A stretch of 64,000 nt of DNA from Occallatibacter gabretensis (GTDB taxonomy: Bacteria > Acidobacteriota > Terriglobia > Terriglobales > Acidobacteriaceae): contig NZ_LAIJ01000012.1 of assembly GCF_001449115.1 (NCBI RefSeq), positions 570,765 to 634,764 on the forward strand, in the 5' to 3' direction. Below the pieces are notes generated by a model. It was given only the letters and a program-made list of their open reading frames with translations. It searched no databases and was not told the origin of the DNA. Numbering within the stretch: the first letter of the stretch is position 1; every line of letters begins with the position of its first letter. Positions 35,569 through 42,397 of the stretch are shown here, in pieces. A program made the translations under genes and the position numbers.

Positions 35569-37266
35569 TTAGTCCGCGACGCTGTGCGGTACGGGTCCGG
35601 TTGGCGTGTCGCGCTCTACTGCGGCAATCAGCTCGCCTGCGAGATGCGCGCGCAGTTCGTCATTGGTGTGGCGGCCGAACCATTGGCGGAGATTTTCTTC
35701 TGATGTGCGGCTGGCTAGATATTGGCTTAACAGGCGTTCGATGGACTCTGGGACATCTGTGGCGAGGCAGCGATACCCTACGGGGCGCGCGAAGCCCGCG
35801 TGCTGGCCGACTGCGCCGCCGAGGCAGAAGTAGTAAGCATCGGTCAACTTGCCGTCATGCTTGATCTTCTTGCCTTCCATGCCGATGTCCGCGATCCAGT
35901 GCTGGCCGCAACTGTTGGGGCAGCCGGTGACGTGGAGGCGAAGCTGCTGATCGAATTGCGGCAGGCGGTCTTCCATCTCAGCAACTACCCATTTCGCGAA
36001 GCCTTTGGTCTCCGTGATAGCGAGCTTGCAGAATTCCGTGCCGGTGCAGGCGATGGCGCCGCGCCAGAAGACGGACCCATCGACTTGCAGGTCGATCTGA
36101 TTGAGTTCTTTGGTGAGTTCGTTGGTTTTGGCGTTAGGAACGTCGAGGAAGATGAGGTTTTGCGCAACGGTGGCACGCAGGCGGCCTTTGCCGAAGCGCT
36201 CGGAGAGTTCGGCGGCGGCTTCGAGTTGCTCGCCGGTGAGGCGGCCACGGAGGACGGAGGCTCCGACGGAGCTCAATCCGGGTTCGCTCTGCGGAAGAAT
36301 CCCGGCGTGATCCCGGAAGACGTCACTGGGGATGGTTTCTTCGCCCGTGGTTTCGAGTGTGAAGCTGAGGCGGCGCTGAAGTTCGTCGCGGAAGCCGGCT
36401 GCGGTCCAGCCTTCTTTCATGAAGAGATATTTGAGGCGGGCACGATCGCGGCTTTCGCGCAAGCCCTGCTGATCGCGGAAGATTTCCGCTACGCCGCGGA
36501 CTGCGGCAACGGCTTGATCGGGACGAAGGAAGACGTCGAGGCGTTCTGCCAGATGCGGCTCGTTCGAGAGACCACCGCCGACGCGGAGGCTATAGCCGAT
36601 TTCACCATTTTTGCGCGCGGGTGTGAGGCCGATGTCGTTGATCTCCGGGTAGGTGCACCAGTGCGGGCAGCCGGTGGCGGAGATTTTGAATTTGCGCGGC
36701 AGGTTGTAGAAGTCTGGGTTCGCGGTGAGCATGTGCGCGATTTCCTGCGCGATGGATGAGGCGTCGATGAGCTCATCTGCGGAGATGCCGGCGAGGGGGC
36801 AGCCGGTGACGTTGCGGACTACGTCTCCGCATGCGCCTTTGGGCGAGAGGCCGATGGAGTCGAGCGCATCGACGACCTCCGGCAGAGTCTCGATGGTGAG
36901 CCAATGGAACTGAATGTTCTGGCGGGTGGTGATGTCGGCCAGGTTGCGGGCGTATTTGCGAGCTAGACCGCCGATGGTGCGGAGCTGATGCGCGGAGAGG
37001 ATTCCGTTGGGAATGCCGATGCGCAGCATGAAGTACTCCGTGGCGAGACCTTCGCCGCCTTTGCCGCCGGTAGCTCCGACGCCGTCGCCCTGCGTGTAGA
37101 CACCCCACCACTTGAAATAGAACGAGGCCCACTCGGGAACGACGCTGGAGCGGCCCTCGCGGGCGAACTGCCGGACTTCATCGAAGACTTCCCATGGGTT
37201 CTTGGTGCGCTTGAGGCGTTCTGAGCGCTGGGCCTTGGTCTCTTTTTCGGGTACTGCTGTGGTCAT
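35569..37266 (-). CDS. sir: Siroheme- and 4Fe-4S-dependent sulfite/nitrite reductase
   Basis: A 565-residue single-chain reductase with two ferredoxin-like/siroheme halves. The cluster and siroheme ligands are Cys407 and Cys413 (CTGTEFCKLA) and Cys449 and Cys453 (TGCPNSCGQHW). NVTGCPLAG and the TRQNIQFHW motif are also present. It reduces sulfite to sulfide or nitrite to ammonium with six electrons, probably from ferredoxin. The cysteine-rich leader upstream and the sulfate-exporter-like gene downstream favour sulfite. No nitrate-reduction gene is near. It is first in the sir-cysG-small protein-yeiH operon. Confidence 0.88.
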   Translation of the reverse strand: MTTAVPEKETKAQRSERLKRTKNPWEVFDEVRQFAREGRSSVVPEWASFYFKWWGVYTQGDGVGATGGKGGEGLATEYFMLRIGIPNGILSAHQLRTIGGLARKYARNLADITTRQNIQFHWLTIETLPEVVDALDSIGLSPKGACGDVVRNVTGCPLAGISADELIDASSIAQEIAHMLTANPDFYNLPRKFKISATGCPHWCTYPEINDIGLTPARKNGEIGYSLRVGGGLSNEPHLAERLDVFLRPDQAVAAVRGVAEIFRDQQGLRESRDRARLKYLFMKEGWTAAGFRDELQRRLSFTLETTGEETIPSDVFRDHAGILPQSEPGLSSVGASVLRGRLTGEQLEAAAELSERFGKGRLRATVAQNLIFLDVPNAKTNELTKELNQIDLQVDGSVFWRGAIACTGTEFCKLAITETKGFAKWVVAEMEDRLPQFDQQLRLHVTGCPNSCGQHWIADIGMEGKKIKHDGKLTDAYYFCLGGAVGQHAGFARPVGYRCLATDVPESIERLLSQYLASRTSEENLRQWFGRHTNDELRAHLAGELIAAVERDTPTGPVPHSVAD

Positions 37267-37295
37267 AGTTTTGAATCACCTTTGAGAAATAGAAA

Positions 37296-37326
37296 ACCCG
37301 CGTCAGCTGATGGCTGAACCGCGGGT
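37296..37326 (-). terminator. Attenuator terminator in the sir leader
   Basis: On the minus strand ACCCGCG GT TCAGC CATCA GCTGA CGCGGGT is followed by TTTTC, giving a strong hairpin (outer 7 bp, inner 5 bp) that ends about 30 bases before the sir start codon. It stands between the leader reading frame and sir. Its 5' arm (37313-37324) is complementary to the leader segment 37375-37385 (GCTGA and CGCGG blocks), which would form a competing antiterminator. Confidence 0.75.
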
Positions 37327-37357
37327 AGATGGAAACCTGATTCTTAATTAGCTGGAT

Positions 37358-37420
37358 TCAACAGGTTGCCCGGGCCGCGATCAGCAGTGAACAACACGGG
37401 CAACAGGAGAATCGGTTCAT
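37358..37420 (-). CDS. Cysteine-rich leader peptide of the sir operon
   Basis: A 20-codon frame from ATG 37420. It begins MNRFSCCPCC and has Cys at 6, 7, 9, 10 and 20, five in 20 residues. The frame ends 91 bases before sir and is followed by a terminator hairpin. There is no Shine-Dalgarno site; a promoter-like pair places the transcript start at or within two bases of the ATG, so it would be leaderless. I read it as the ribosome-stalling sensor of a cysteine attenuator. The mechanism is inferred. Confidence 0.7.
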   Translation of the reverse strand: MNRFSCCPCCSLLIAARATC

Positions 37421-37427
37421 GGAGTTG

Positions 37428-37456
37428 ATGATAGGCACCTGCCTGGAGAATTGCAA
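37428..37456 (-). promoter_or_regulatory. Sigma-70-like promoter of the sir leader
   Basis: On the minus strand TTGCAA (37451-37456) and TATCAT (37428-37433) are spaced by 17 bases. Seven bases separate the -10 box from the leader ATG at 37420, which predicts a leaderless transcript. Confidence 0.55.
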
Positions 37457-37545
37457 ATGTTCGATTGCGGACAACTGCAGGAGTTATCCTGTGCAAGTCT
37501 GATTGCGAAGTGATGTTTCTTCTATAGGTTGCGGACGAATGCACA

Positions 37546-37748
37546 GTTCCTGCAGAAATCTTTATGCAGTCTTCATTCCGGTGCTGTGCAGTTACAGATT
37601 TACAGAATTACAGATTCTGGTGGCAAAACAGGGGGTGGGGGTCCTTCTCTCCCTGTAAAGACGACGGCCCGAATCCAGCTGGATTCGGGCCGTTTTTTCC
37701 TGCTGATTATGAGTGTGACATAAATGGGCGTAATTTTACGCAAACTAT
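37546..37748 (+). repeat. Two-hairpin non-coding repeat element, copy 2
   Basis: On the plus strand the order is block A (CTGCAGAAATCTTTATGC, TCTTCATT, CTGTGCAGTT at 37550-37593), ATTCTGGTG (37614-37622), a G-rich stretch that can pair with CCTTCTCTCCCTG (37630-37656), a hairpin with T6 (37664-37698), then block D (CTGCTGATTATGAGT to GCAAACTAT at 37700-37748). The order matches copy 1 at 19682-19935 on the opposite strand. It lies between the divergent sir operon and the FAD gene. Its block D end points toward the FAD gene, 115 bases before that start. Confidence 0.7.
37664..37698 (+). terminator. Intrinsic terminator inside repeat copy 2
   Basis: A 13-bp perfect stem (37664-37676 and 37681-37693) around AGCT is followed by six T. 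It has the form of a rho-independent terminator with no gene directly before it, so it probably ends a short non-coding transcript that starts upstream of block A. Confidence 0.65.
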
Positions 37749-37862
37749 CTGCGCGACTCTAGGAACGAAGGTCCAATGGACCAAAGTAGCACGAGAGACG
37801 AGAGACAATGGATGCCGGGTGATTCGCATCGAAGATTACGGGTGAAGCGGAAGGAGGATGCG

Positions 37863-39263
37863 ATGGCTGTGGAGACTGGTTGCTGCATTGTGGGTGGCGG
37901 GCCGGCGGGCGTGATGCTCGGGTACCTGTTGGCGCGTAGAGGTGTGAACGTCACGGTGCTGGAGAAGCACCAGGATTTCTTTCGCGATTTTCGTGGCGAC
38001 ACGGTGCATCCTTCGACCCTGGATGTGCTGAAGGAGCTTGGGCTGCTGGAGGAGTTTCTTGAGTTGCCTCATCAGAAGGTGGAGTCAGCCGGACTGGTGC
38101 TTGGAGGCTCCGCGTTCCAGGTGGCTGATTTTCGGCATTTGCCGACGCACTGCAAGTTCATCGCACTGATGCCACAGTGGGATTTTCTTAACTTTCTTTC
38201 GAGCCATGCAAAGAAGTTTCCTTCGTTTCAACTCCTGATGCAGCACCAGGCGGTGGACCTTATCAAGGAACGCAGACGCGTTGCGGGCGTGGTGGCTCTG
38301 AACAACGGACAAAAGGTTGAAGTGCGCGCGGACCTGGTGATTGGCTGCGACGGCCGCCATTCCGTTGTTCGCAGTGCTGCGGGGCTGAAGGTGATTGAAC
38401 GGGGCGTTCCGATTGATGTGCTGTGGTTCCGGATCAGCCGCATGCCGGGCGATCCCTCTGATGTGCTGGGCAATGTGAATTACGGCAAGGTGCTGATCCT
38501 GATTAATCGGGCGGATTATTTTCAGGCGGGATTCATCATTCGGAAAGGGTCTTTTGCGAGTGTCCAGGCGCGAGGGCTTGATGCTTTCCGCGAGAGCATT
38601 CGTCAGCTGGCTCCCTGGCTGGGTGAACGCGTGGAAGAACTGCGCGACTGGGAGCAGGTGAAGATGCTGACGGTGCAGATCAACCGGCTGAAGCGCTGGC
38701 ACAGGCCGGGATTGCTGTGTATTGGAGATGCGGCTCATGCGATGTCTCCGGCGGGTGGAGTGGGGATCAACCTGGCGATCCAGGATGCTGTTGCTGCGGC
38801 CAATTTACTGGCCGGGCCGCTGCTGGAGAGATGGGTCTCCGACAGGGACCTGGCGGCTGTGGAAAGGCGGCGGCTGTTTCCGACACGCGTGACGCAGGGG
38901 GTTCAATTGCTTGCGCATCGCGGCATGGGGCGTATTTTTGATAATCCGAAGCCGATTCATGTGGCGTGGCCGTTCAAAGCCATCCAGCATGTTCCCGGCG
39001 TTCACCGCGCGGTGGGGTATGCCATTGGGGTGGGCGCGCGGCCGGAGCATGTGCGGGATGATGTCAAACGGAGTTCGCGGGGGGTGGGGCTGGCCAACGC
39101 GGCCTGCGTTGGACTTGTGTGTGCGGGAGTTGGAATGGCTGCTACGGCGGCTGTGTGCGGATGGGCGGCGTGGAAGATTTGGGGCAAGATCGCTGAGGCT
39201 GGAAGTGAGAGGGGTTCGCGGAATGCGGGAAGGGCTTCGACGACGGCGATTGCGCGGTCTTAG
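37863..39263 (+). CDS. FAD-dependent monooxygenase (hydroxylase family)
   Basis: A 466-residue flavoprotein from ATG 37863, chosen for its GGAGG site; an in-frame ATG at 37776 lacks one. The FAD-binding GCCIVGGGPAGVMLGYLLARRGVNVTVLEK is at 5-34. A DG-type motif (DLVIGCDGRHSVVRSAAGL) lies near 160 and the GD motif GLLCIGDAAHAMSPAGGVGINLAIQDAVAAANLL near 285-318. The C-terminus adds a hydrophobic helix (about 415-440) not usual for soluble hydroxylases. It would hydroxylate an aromatic or polyketide-like substrate; which one is unknown. Confidence 0.85.
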   Translation: MAVETGCCIVGGGPAGVMLGYLLARRGVNVTVLEKHQDFFRDFRGDTVHPSTLDVLKELGLLEEFLELPHQKVESAGLVLGGSAFQVADFRHLPTHCKFIALMPQWDFLNFLSSHAKKFPSFQLLMQHQAVDLIKERRRVAGVVALNNGQKVEVRADLVIGCDGRHSVVRSAAGLKVIERGVPIDVLWFRISRMPGDPSDVLGNVNYGKVLILINRADYFQAGFIIRKGSFASVQARGLDAFRESIRQLAPWLGERVEELRDWEQVKMLTVQINRLKRWHRPGLLCIGDAAHAMSPAGGVGINLAIQDAVAAANLLAGPLLERWVSDRDLAAVERRRLFPTRVTQGVQLLAHRGMGRIFDNPKPIHVAWPFKAIQHVPGVHRAVGYAIGVGARPEHVRDDVKRSSRGVGLANAACVGLVCAGVGMAATAAVCGWAAWKIWGKIAEAGSERGSRNAGRASTTAIARS

Positions 39264-39352
39264 TCGCCGCCTGAATGGAGGGAAAGGACCCTGTGGGAGA
39301 TTGCGGCGTTTGCAATGGACACATCCATATCAGGGGTAAATAATCGAGGGAT

Positions 39353-40144
39353 ATGGTGAATAGTGTCGAGGAAACGGGCCTTGAGGTTGTCGATCTGAGG
39401 ATCGACAGCGCTTTTGCGGCCCGAAATCTTCACACGCGCGACATCGGAATGCAGATGACCGGCCTGCAAAGGTTGTCTCGGGCGATGGTCGAAAATCCGG
39501 ACACCATCCTGCAGGAATTAGTGAAGACCGCCGTTGATCTGTGTGGTGCGGACAGCGCGGGCATCAGCATTGAAACCGATAACGGGAACGATCAGGAGTT
39601 TTATCACTGGATTGCCACGGCAGGCGCTTATTCCGGATTCCTGAATGCGATTCTTCCGCGCGAACCGAGTGCGTGCGGTTTGTGCCTGGAGCGCGGACAC
39701 GCGCAGCATTTCACGGTGACCAAAAAATTCTTCGATATCCTTGGCGTGGAAGCTCCGCTGGTTACAGACGGCATCCTGCTTCCATGGAAGACTGAGGATA
39801 CGCGCGGCACCATCTTTGTGATGGCGCATGGCCGCACGGAGGCCTTTGATGACAATGATGCGCGACTGATGACCATGCTTGCTGATTTTGCGGCGATGGG
39901 CTATCGCCAGCAAAAACAGCAGGCGCAGCTTATTGTTCAGGCGAGAGCCGCAGCAGCCGCGCAAATGGCAAATCATCTGGCCCACGAGATCAACAATCCA
40001 TTGCAGAGCATGACCAATGCCGCATTTCTTGTGGCGCGGGGCGATCCGGGCTCCAACCCGAAGGCCCTGGGACAAGCGTTGTCGAATGATATTGAACGGT
40101 TGTCAGGGATCGTGCGAGAGCTTTTGTCGCTTCCGCTTGAATGA
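39353..40144 (+). CDS. GAF-domain protein with orphan histidine-kinase DHp helix
   Basis: A 263-residue protein. Residues about 38-190 form a GAF domain (LQELVKTAVDLCGADSAGISIETDNG, ILLPWKTEDTRGTIFVMAHG). Residues about 205-262 match a HisKA phosphoacceptor helix with the H-box HLAHEINNPLQSMTNAAFL. The frame stops directly after this helix, with no HATPase domain. Hence it can hold a phosphate only if another kinase donates it. The stop is clean and followed by a toxin-antitoxin gene; I see no remnant of an ATPase domain downstream. Confidence 0.78.
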   Translation: MVNSVEETGLEVVDLRIDSAFAARNLHTRDIGMQMTGLQRLSRAMVENPDTILQELVKTAVDLCGADSAGISIETDNGNDQEFYHWIATAGAYSGFLNAILPREPSACGLCLERGHAQHFTVTKKFFDILGVEAPLVTDGILLPWKTEDTRGTIFVMAHGRTEAFDDNDARLMTMLADFAAMGYRQQKQQAQLIVQARAAAAAQMANHLAHEINNPLQSMTNAAFLVARGDPGSNPKALGQALSNDIERLSGIVRELLSLPLE

Positions 40145-40225
40145 GTGGCTGGATCAAGGGCGCAGAGCGCCGCCGAATTTTTTCAGGGCTTGAGCCCACG
40201 CGGGTTTGCGCGTAGGCTGATGGTT

Positions 40226-40468
40226 ATGGAAGTGCAGCTCACTCCCGAGACGCAAGCGAAGCTAACCGCTCTTGCTACACAGAGCGGACGCAGGACTGAC
40301 GAGCTTGTTGAGGACGCAATGGCCGGATACCTCGATGAAGTAGCCCAGGTGCGCGTTATTCTCGATGGCCGTTATGACAACCTGAAAAGCGGCAATGTGA
40401 AGCCTATTTCCGGCGACGACGTCGAGGCCTATTTCCGACGAAAGAGCGCCGGCCGACGCGCTGAATGA
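40226..40468 (+). CDS. Antitoxin, ParD-like
   Basis: An 80-residue protein from ATG 40226; an ATG two codons earlier is also possible. The N-terminus MEVQLTPETQAKLTALATQSGRRTDELVEDAMAGYL is a ribbon-helix-helix-like DNA-binding segment, followed by a charged tail. It overlaps the toxin gene start by 4 bases. It should bind and neutralise the ParE-type toxin and repress the operon. Confidence 0.8.
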   Translation: MEVQLTPETQAKLTALATQSGRRTDELVEDAMAGYLDEVAQVRVILDGRYDNLKSGNVKPISGDDVEAYFRRKSAGRRAE

Positions 40469-40776
40469 AGGGTTACGATTTTCACCCGGAAGCCCTGGCC
40501 GACCTTGACGAGATTTGGGAATACATCGCACTCGATAATCTCGACGCTGCCGATCGGATGATTGCCGAAATTCTGGCCGCTGTTCGGAACCTGGTTTCGT
40601 TTCCAGGCGTGGGCCACAGACGCCCGGACCTCACTTCCCGCCCCTTGCGCTTCATCGTGGTACGTGAATACCTGATTGCGTATGCGCCCGACGAAATGCC
40701 GTTGTGGGTTGTCGCCGTTATTCATGGCCGCCGCAATCCGCGCGTGATGGCCTCTATTCTCAGAGGCCGGGAGTAG
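40465..40776 (+). CDS. Toxin, ParE/RelE family
   Basis: A 103-residue protein with the family fold: FHPEALADLDEIWEYIALDNLDAADRMIAEI, then LVSFPGVGHRRPDLTSRPLRFIVVREYLIAYAP and VVAVIHGRRNPRVMASIL. ParE toxins block DNA gyrase and RelE toxins cut mRNA; the sequence alone does not decide. It overlaps its antitoxin (ATGA) and appears intact. Confidence 0.85.
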   Translation: MKGYDFHPEALADLDEIWEYIALDNLDAADRMIAEILAAVRNLVSFPGVGHRRPDLTSRPLRFIVVREYLIAYAPDEMPLWVVAVIHGRRNPRVMASILRGRE

Positions 40777-40879
40777 TCCCACAAAGGGTAGGTTTCGGGA
40801 CCGTTTGCAGAGCTGCTGAGTGCGAAAGCTTGCGTTTCGCGTGTTGCCTCTCTCCCGTTTTTCACGTAACTTGAAGGGC

Positions 40880-41104
40880 ATGGAAGTACATTTCTCGCCC
40901 GACGTTGAAACACAACTCCAGCAAGTAGCTTCTGCCAATGGCAAGGATGCCGAACAACTGGTTAAGGATACTGTTGCCCGGATGCTCGAGAATCAGGCGC
41001 GCTTCATCGCAGGAGTGCAGAGAGGCATTGAGCAAGCCGACCGTGGCGAGTTTGTAGAACACAAAGACGTGCTTAACCGCATCGAGAGGCTGCTTCACTC
41101 GTGA
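40880..41104 (+). CDS. Second antitoxin, ParD-like
   Basis: A 74-residue protein starting at ATG 40880 (MEVHFSPDVETQLQQVASANGKDAEQLVKDTVARML), clearly related to the antitoxin at 40226 but well diverged. The tail carries GIEQADRGEFVEHKDVLNRIERLL, typical of antitoxins that wrap their toxin. It overlaps the following toxin frame by 4 bases. The frame is intact although its toxin is broken. Confidence 0.8.
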   Translation: MEVHFSPDVETQLQQVASANGKDAEQLVKDTVARMLENQARFIAGVQRGIEQADRGEFVEHKDVLNRIERLLHS

Positions 41105-41371
41105 GACAGATTCGGTGGACAACCGAAGCATTTGACCAACTTGAAGCCGCTATTCAGCACATCCAGCAAGACAATCCCGCCGCTGCCCGAAATCTAGCTC
41201 AAACGGTTATTGATCGCACTGAACAACTGGCGACCTTCCCCGGCCTTGGCCGCCCCGGAGAGGTGCAGGGGACGCGCGAACTTGTCAGCCCTCCTTGTGG
41301 TTGTGTACCGTTCCACTGAAGAAGTTGTTGAAATCCTGCATATCTGGCATGGAGCGCAAGACTGGCGTTGA
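41101..41371 (+). pseudogene. Frameshifted ParE-type toxin
   Basis: The frame opens normally (RQIRWTTEAFDQLEAAIQHIQQDNPAAARNLAQTVIDRTEQLATFPGLGRPGEVQGTREL) and runs into a stop at 41319 after ELVSPPCGCVPFH. In the +1 frame from 41291 the expected ParE ending continues (LLVVVYRSTEEVVEILHIWHGAQDW, stop at 41369-41371). One extra base, or two missing, near 41285-41292 explains this. The toxin is therefore probably inactive unless the ribosome shifts frame there or the base is a sequencing error. Confidence 0.75.
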
Positions 41372-41450
41372 TGTCTCGCAAAAGGTGAGTTTTGGGACAA
41401 TTCGCGATGCTGCCGCCTCGTACGAACCAGGAGACGTGGTGCTGCCAAAA

Positions 41451-41476
41451 CCCAGGTCTCAAAAGCGAGACCTGGG
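41451..41476. repeat. Intergenic palindrome CCCAGGTCTC...GAGACCTGGG
   Basis: Perfect 10-bp arms (41451-41460 and 41467-41476) surround AAAAGC and are followed by GCACCC. It lies between the broken toxin and a convergent gene, where it could also end transcription. From memory, this exact palindrome recurs between genes in acidobacterial genomes; I could not check that here, and this window has one copy. Confidence 0.5.
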
Positions 41477-41557
41477 GCACCCTTACATTGATTGTTCAGA
41501 CCTGCGCTATCCGCCGAAGGATTTCCCGTCTCGAATAGGGTACGTTACGCTAATGTC

Positions 41558-41923
41558 CTAAGACTGCGGTCTGTACATCGAGATAATTTCAATTTTCCCT
41601 ATAATTTTGCTATTGAATTCCTCCAGCCGCTCCGCCGGAATCCAATATTCTAGGGCAGTTGAGGAGCCAACCTTCTGAATCTCAAAGCCTGTCAAATATT
41701 CGGGCTGGACTGCGAAGCAAAGCACGTAACCCACATAGCCAGATGCTTCATCTTTGGTGTTCCACTCTCGCGCAATAAAGCTGGCGTACTCCTCATTCAG
41801 GACAGGATAGAAAATGGGTTGTCCCTCCAGACGAGGGGGAAACTCCTTGAAGTCAGCATCTGCGATCAGATCCAGTTCCTTTTGGCCGACCGGACGGTAC
41901 AACATTGTCCCTTCGCTTTTCAT
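41558..41923 (-). CDS. Conserved hypothetical protein (short family labelled ADP-ribosylation/crystallin J1)
   Basis: A 121-residue cytoplasmic protein; ATG 41905 with GGGA just upstream is an alternative start. Marked stretches are MLYRPVGQKELDLIADADFKEFPPRL, PIFYPVLNEEYASFIAREWNT and YWIPAERLEEFNSKIIGKIEII. I recall a widespread short family with this pattern carrying the label ADP-ribosylation/crystallin J1, but no function is established. It is not part of a visible operon. Confidence 0.6.
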   Translation of the reverse strand: MKSEGTMLYRPVGQKELDLIADADFKEFPPRLEGQPIFYPVLNEEYASFIAREWNTKDEASGYVGYVLCFAVQPEYLTGFEIQKVGSSTALEYWIPAERLEEFNSKIIGKIEIISMYRPQS

Positions 41924-42062
41924 ATTTGAATTTTAACTTTAGCGATAAGGAGCCTCTATTGCGGGCCATCCGTAAGACTTTTGTGGCTCCCCCTTGGATG
42001 AGTATCTGGTTCATCGCGCAGGTATTGGCGAAGGGAATTGCGCACTTACAGATATGCAGTGC

Positions 42063-42389
42063 TTAAAAGCGTTGGCCTACAGCCAGCAGCCGCAACTTTA
42101 AAATAGCGAGCTTGTTGTCAATGATTAACTTCTGGGAGACGCTAGGCGTGAAACGCTCCAGTAGATGTGAGACATTATCGAATGCAGCGCGTGCATTTGC
42201 GTAGTTGCGCTGCTTCGTTTCTTCGTCTCCTGCTACATTCGTCACATCCATGAAGGTAAGGGCCAGATCAACGTCCATGAGAAGGAACTGGACGCCGGTT
42301 TCGTTGCTGTCGCCGTTCAACTCTTCGACCATGGACCACCGTTGTTGAGCAGAATGCTCTTCTGAAAAGGTTGAATTGCGCGCGATCAT
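42063..42389 (-). CDS. Hypothetical protein downstream of the decarboxylase
   Basis: A 108-residue helical protein with no recognised domain. Only 8 bases separate it from the decarboxylase stop, and an AGGG sequence precedes ATG 42389. A central LLMDVDLALTFMDVTNVAGDEETKQRNYANARAAFDNVSHLLER pattern looks like two or three amphipathic helices, of a sort I associate with small helical proteins in acidobacteria. A link to the decarboxylase is suggested only by position. Confidence 0.5.
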   Translation of the reverse strand: MIARNSTFSEEHSAQQRWSMVEELNGDSNETGVQFLLMDVDLALTFMDVTNVAGDEETKQRNYANARAAFDNVSHLLERFTPSVSQKLIIDNKLAILKLRLLAVGQRF

Positions 42390-42397
42390 GAACCCTA

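Noticed and set aside
37340..37460. SAM-type riboswitch upstream of sir
   Set aside because: The conserved SAM riboswitch core is not present; the Cys-rich frame with alternative hairpins explains the structure better.
37344..37544. A 66-codon minus-strand frame covering the sir leader
   Set aside because: It is in a different frame from the Cys-rich peptide, has no start signal and would need transcription from within the repeat element.
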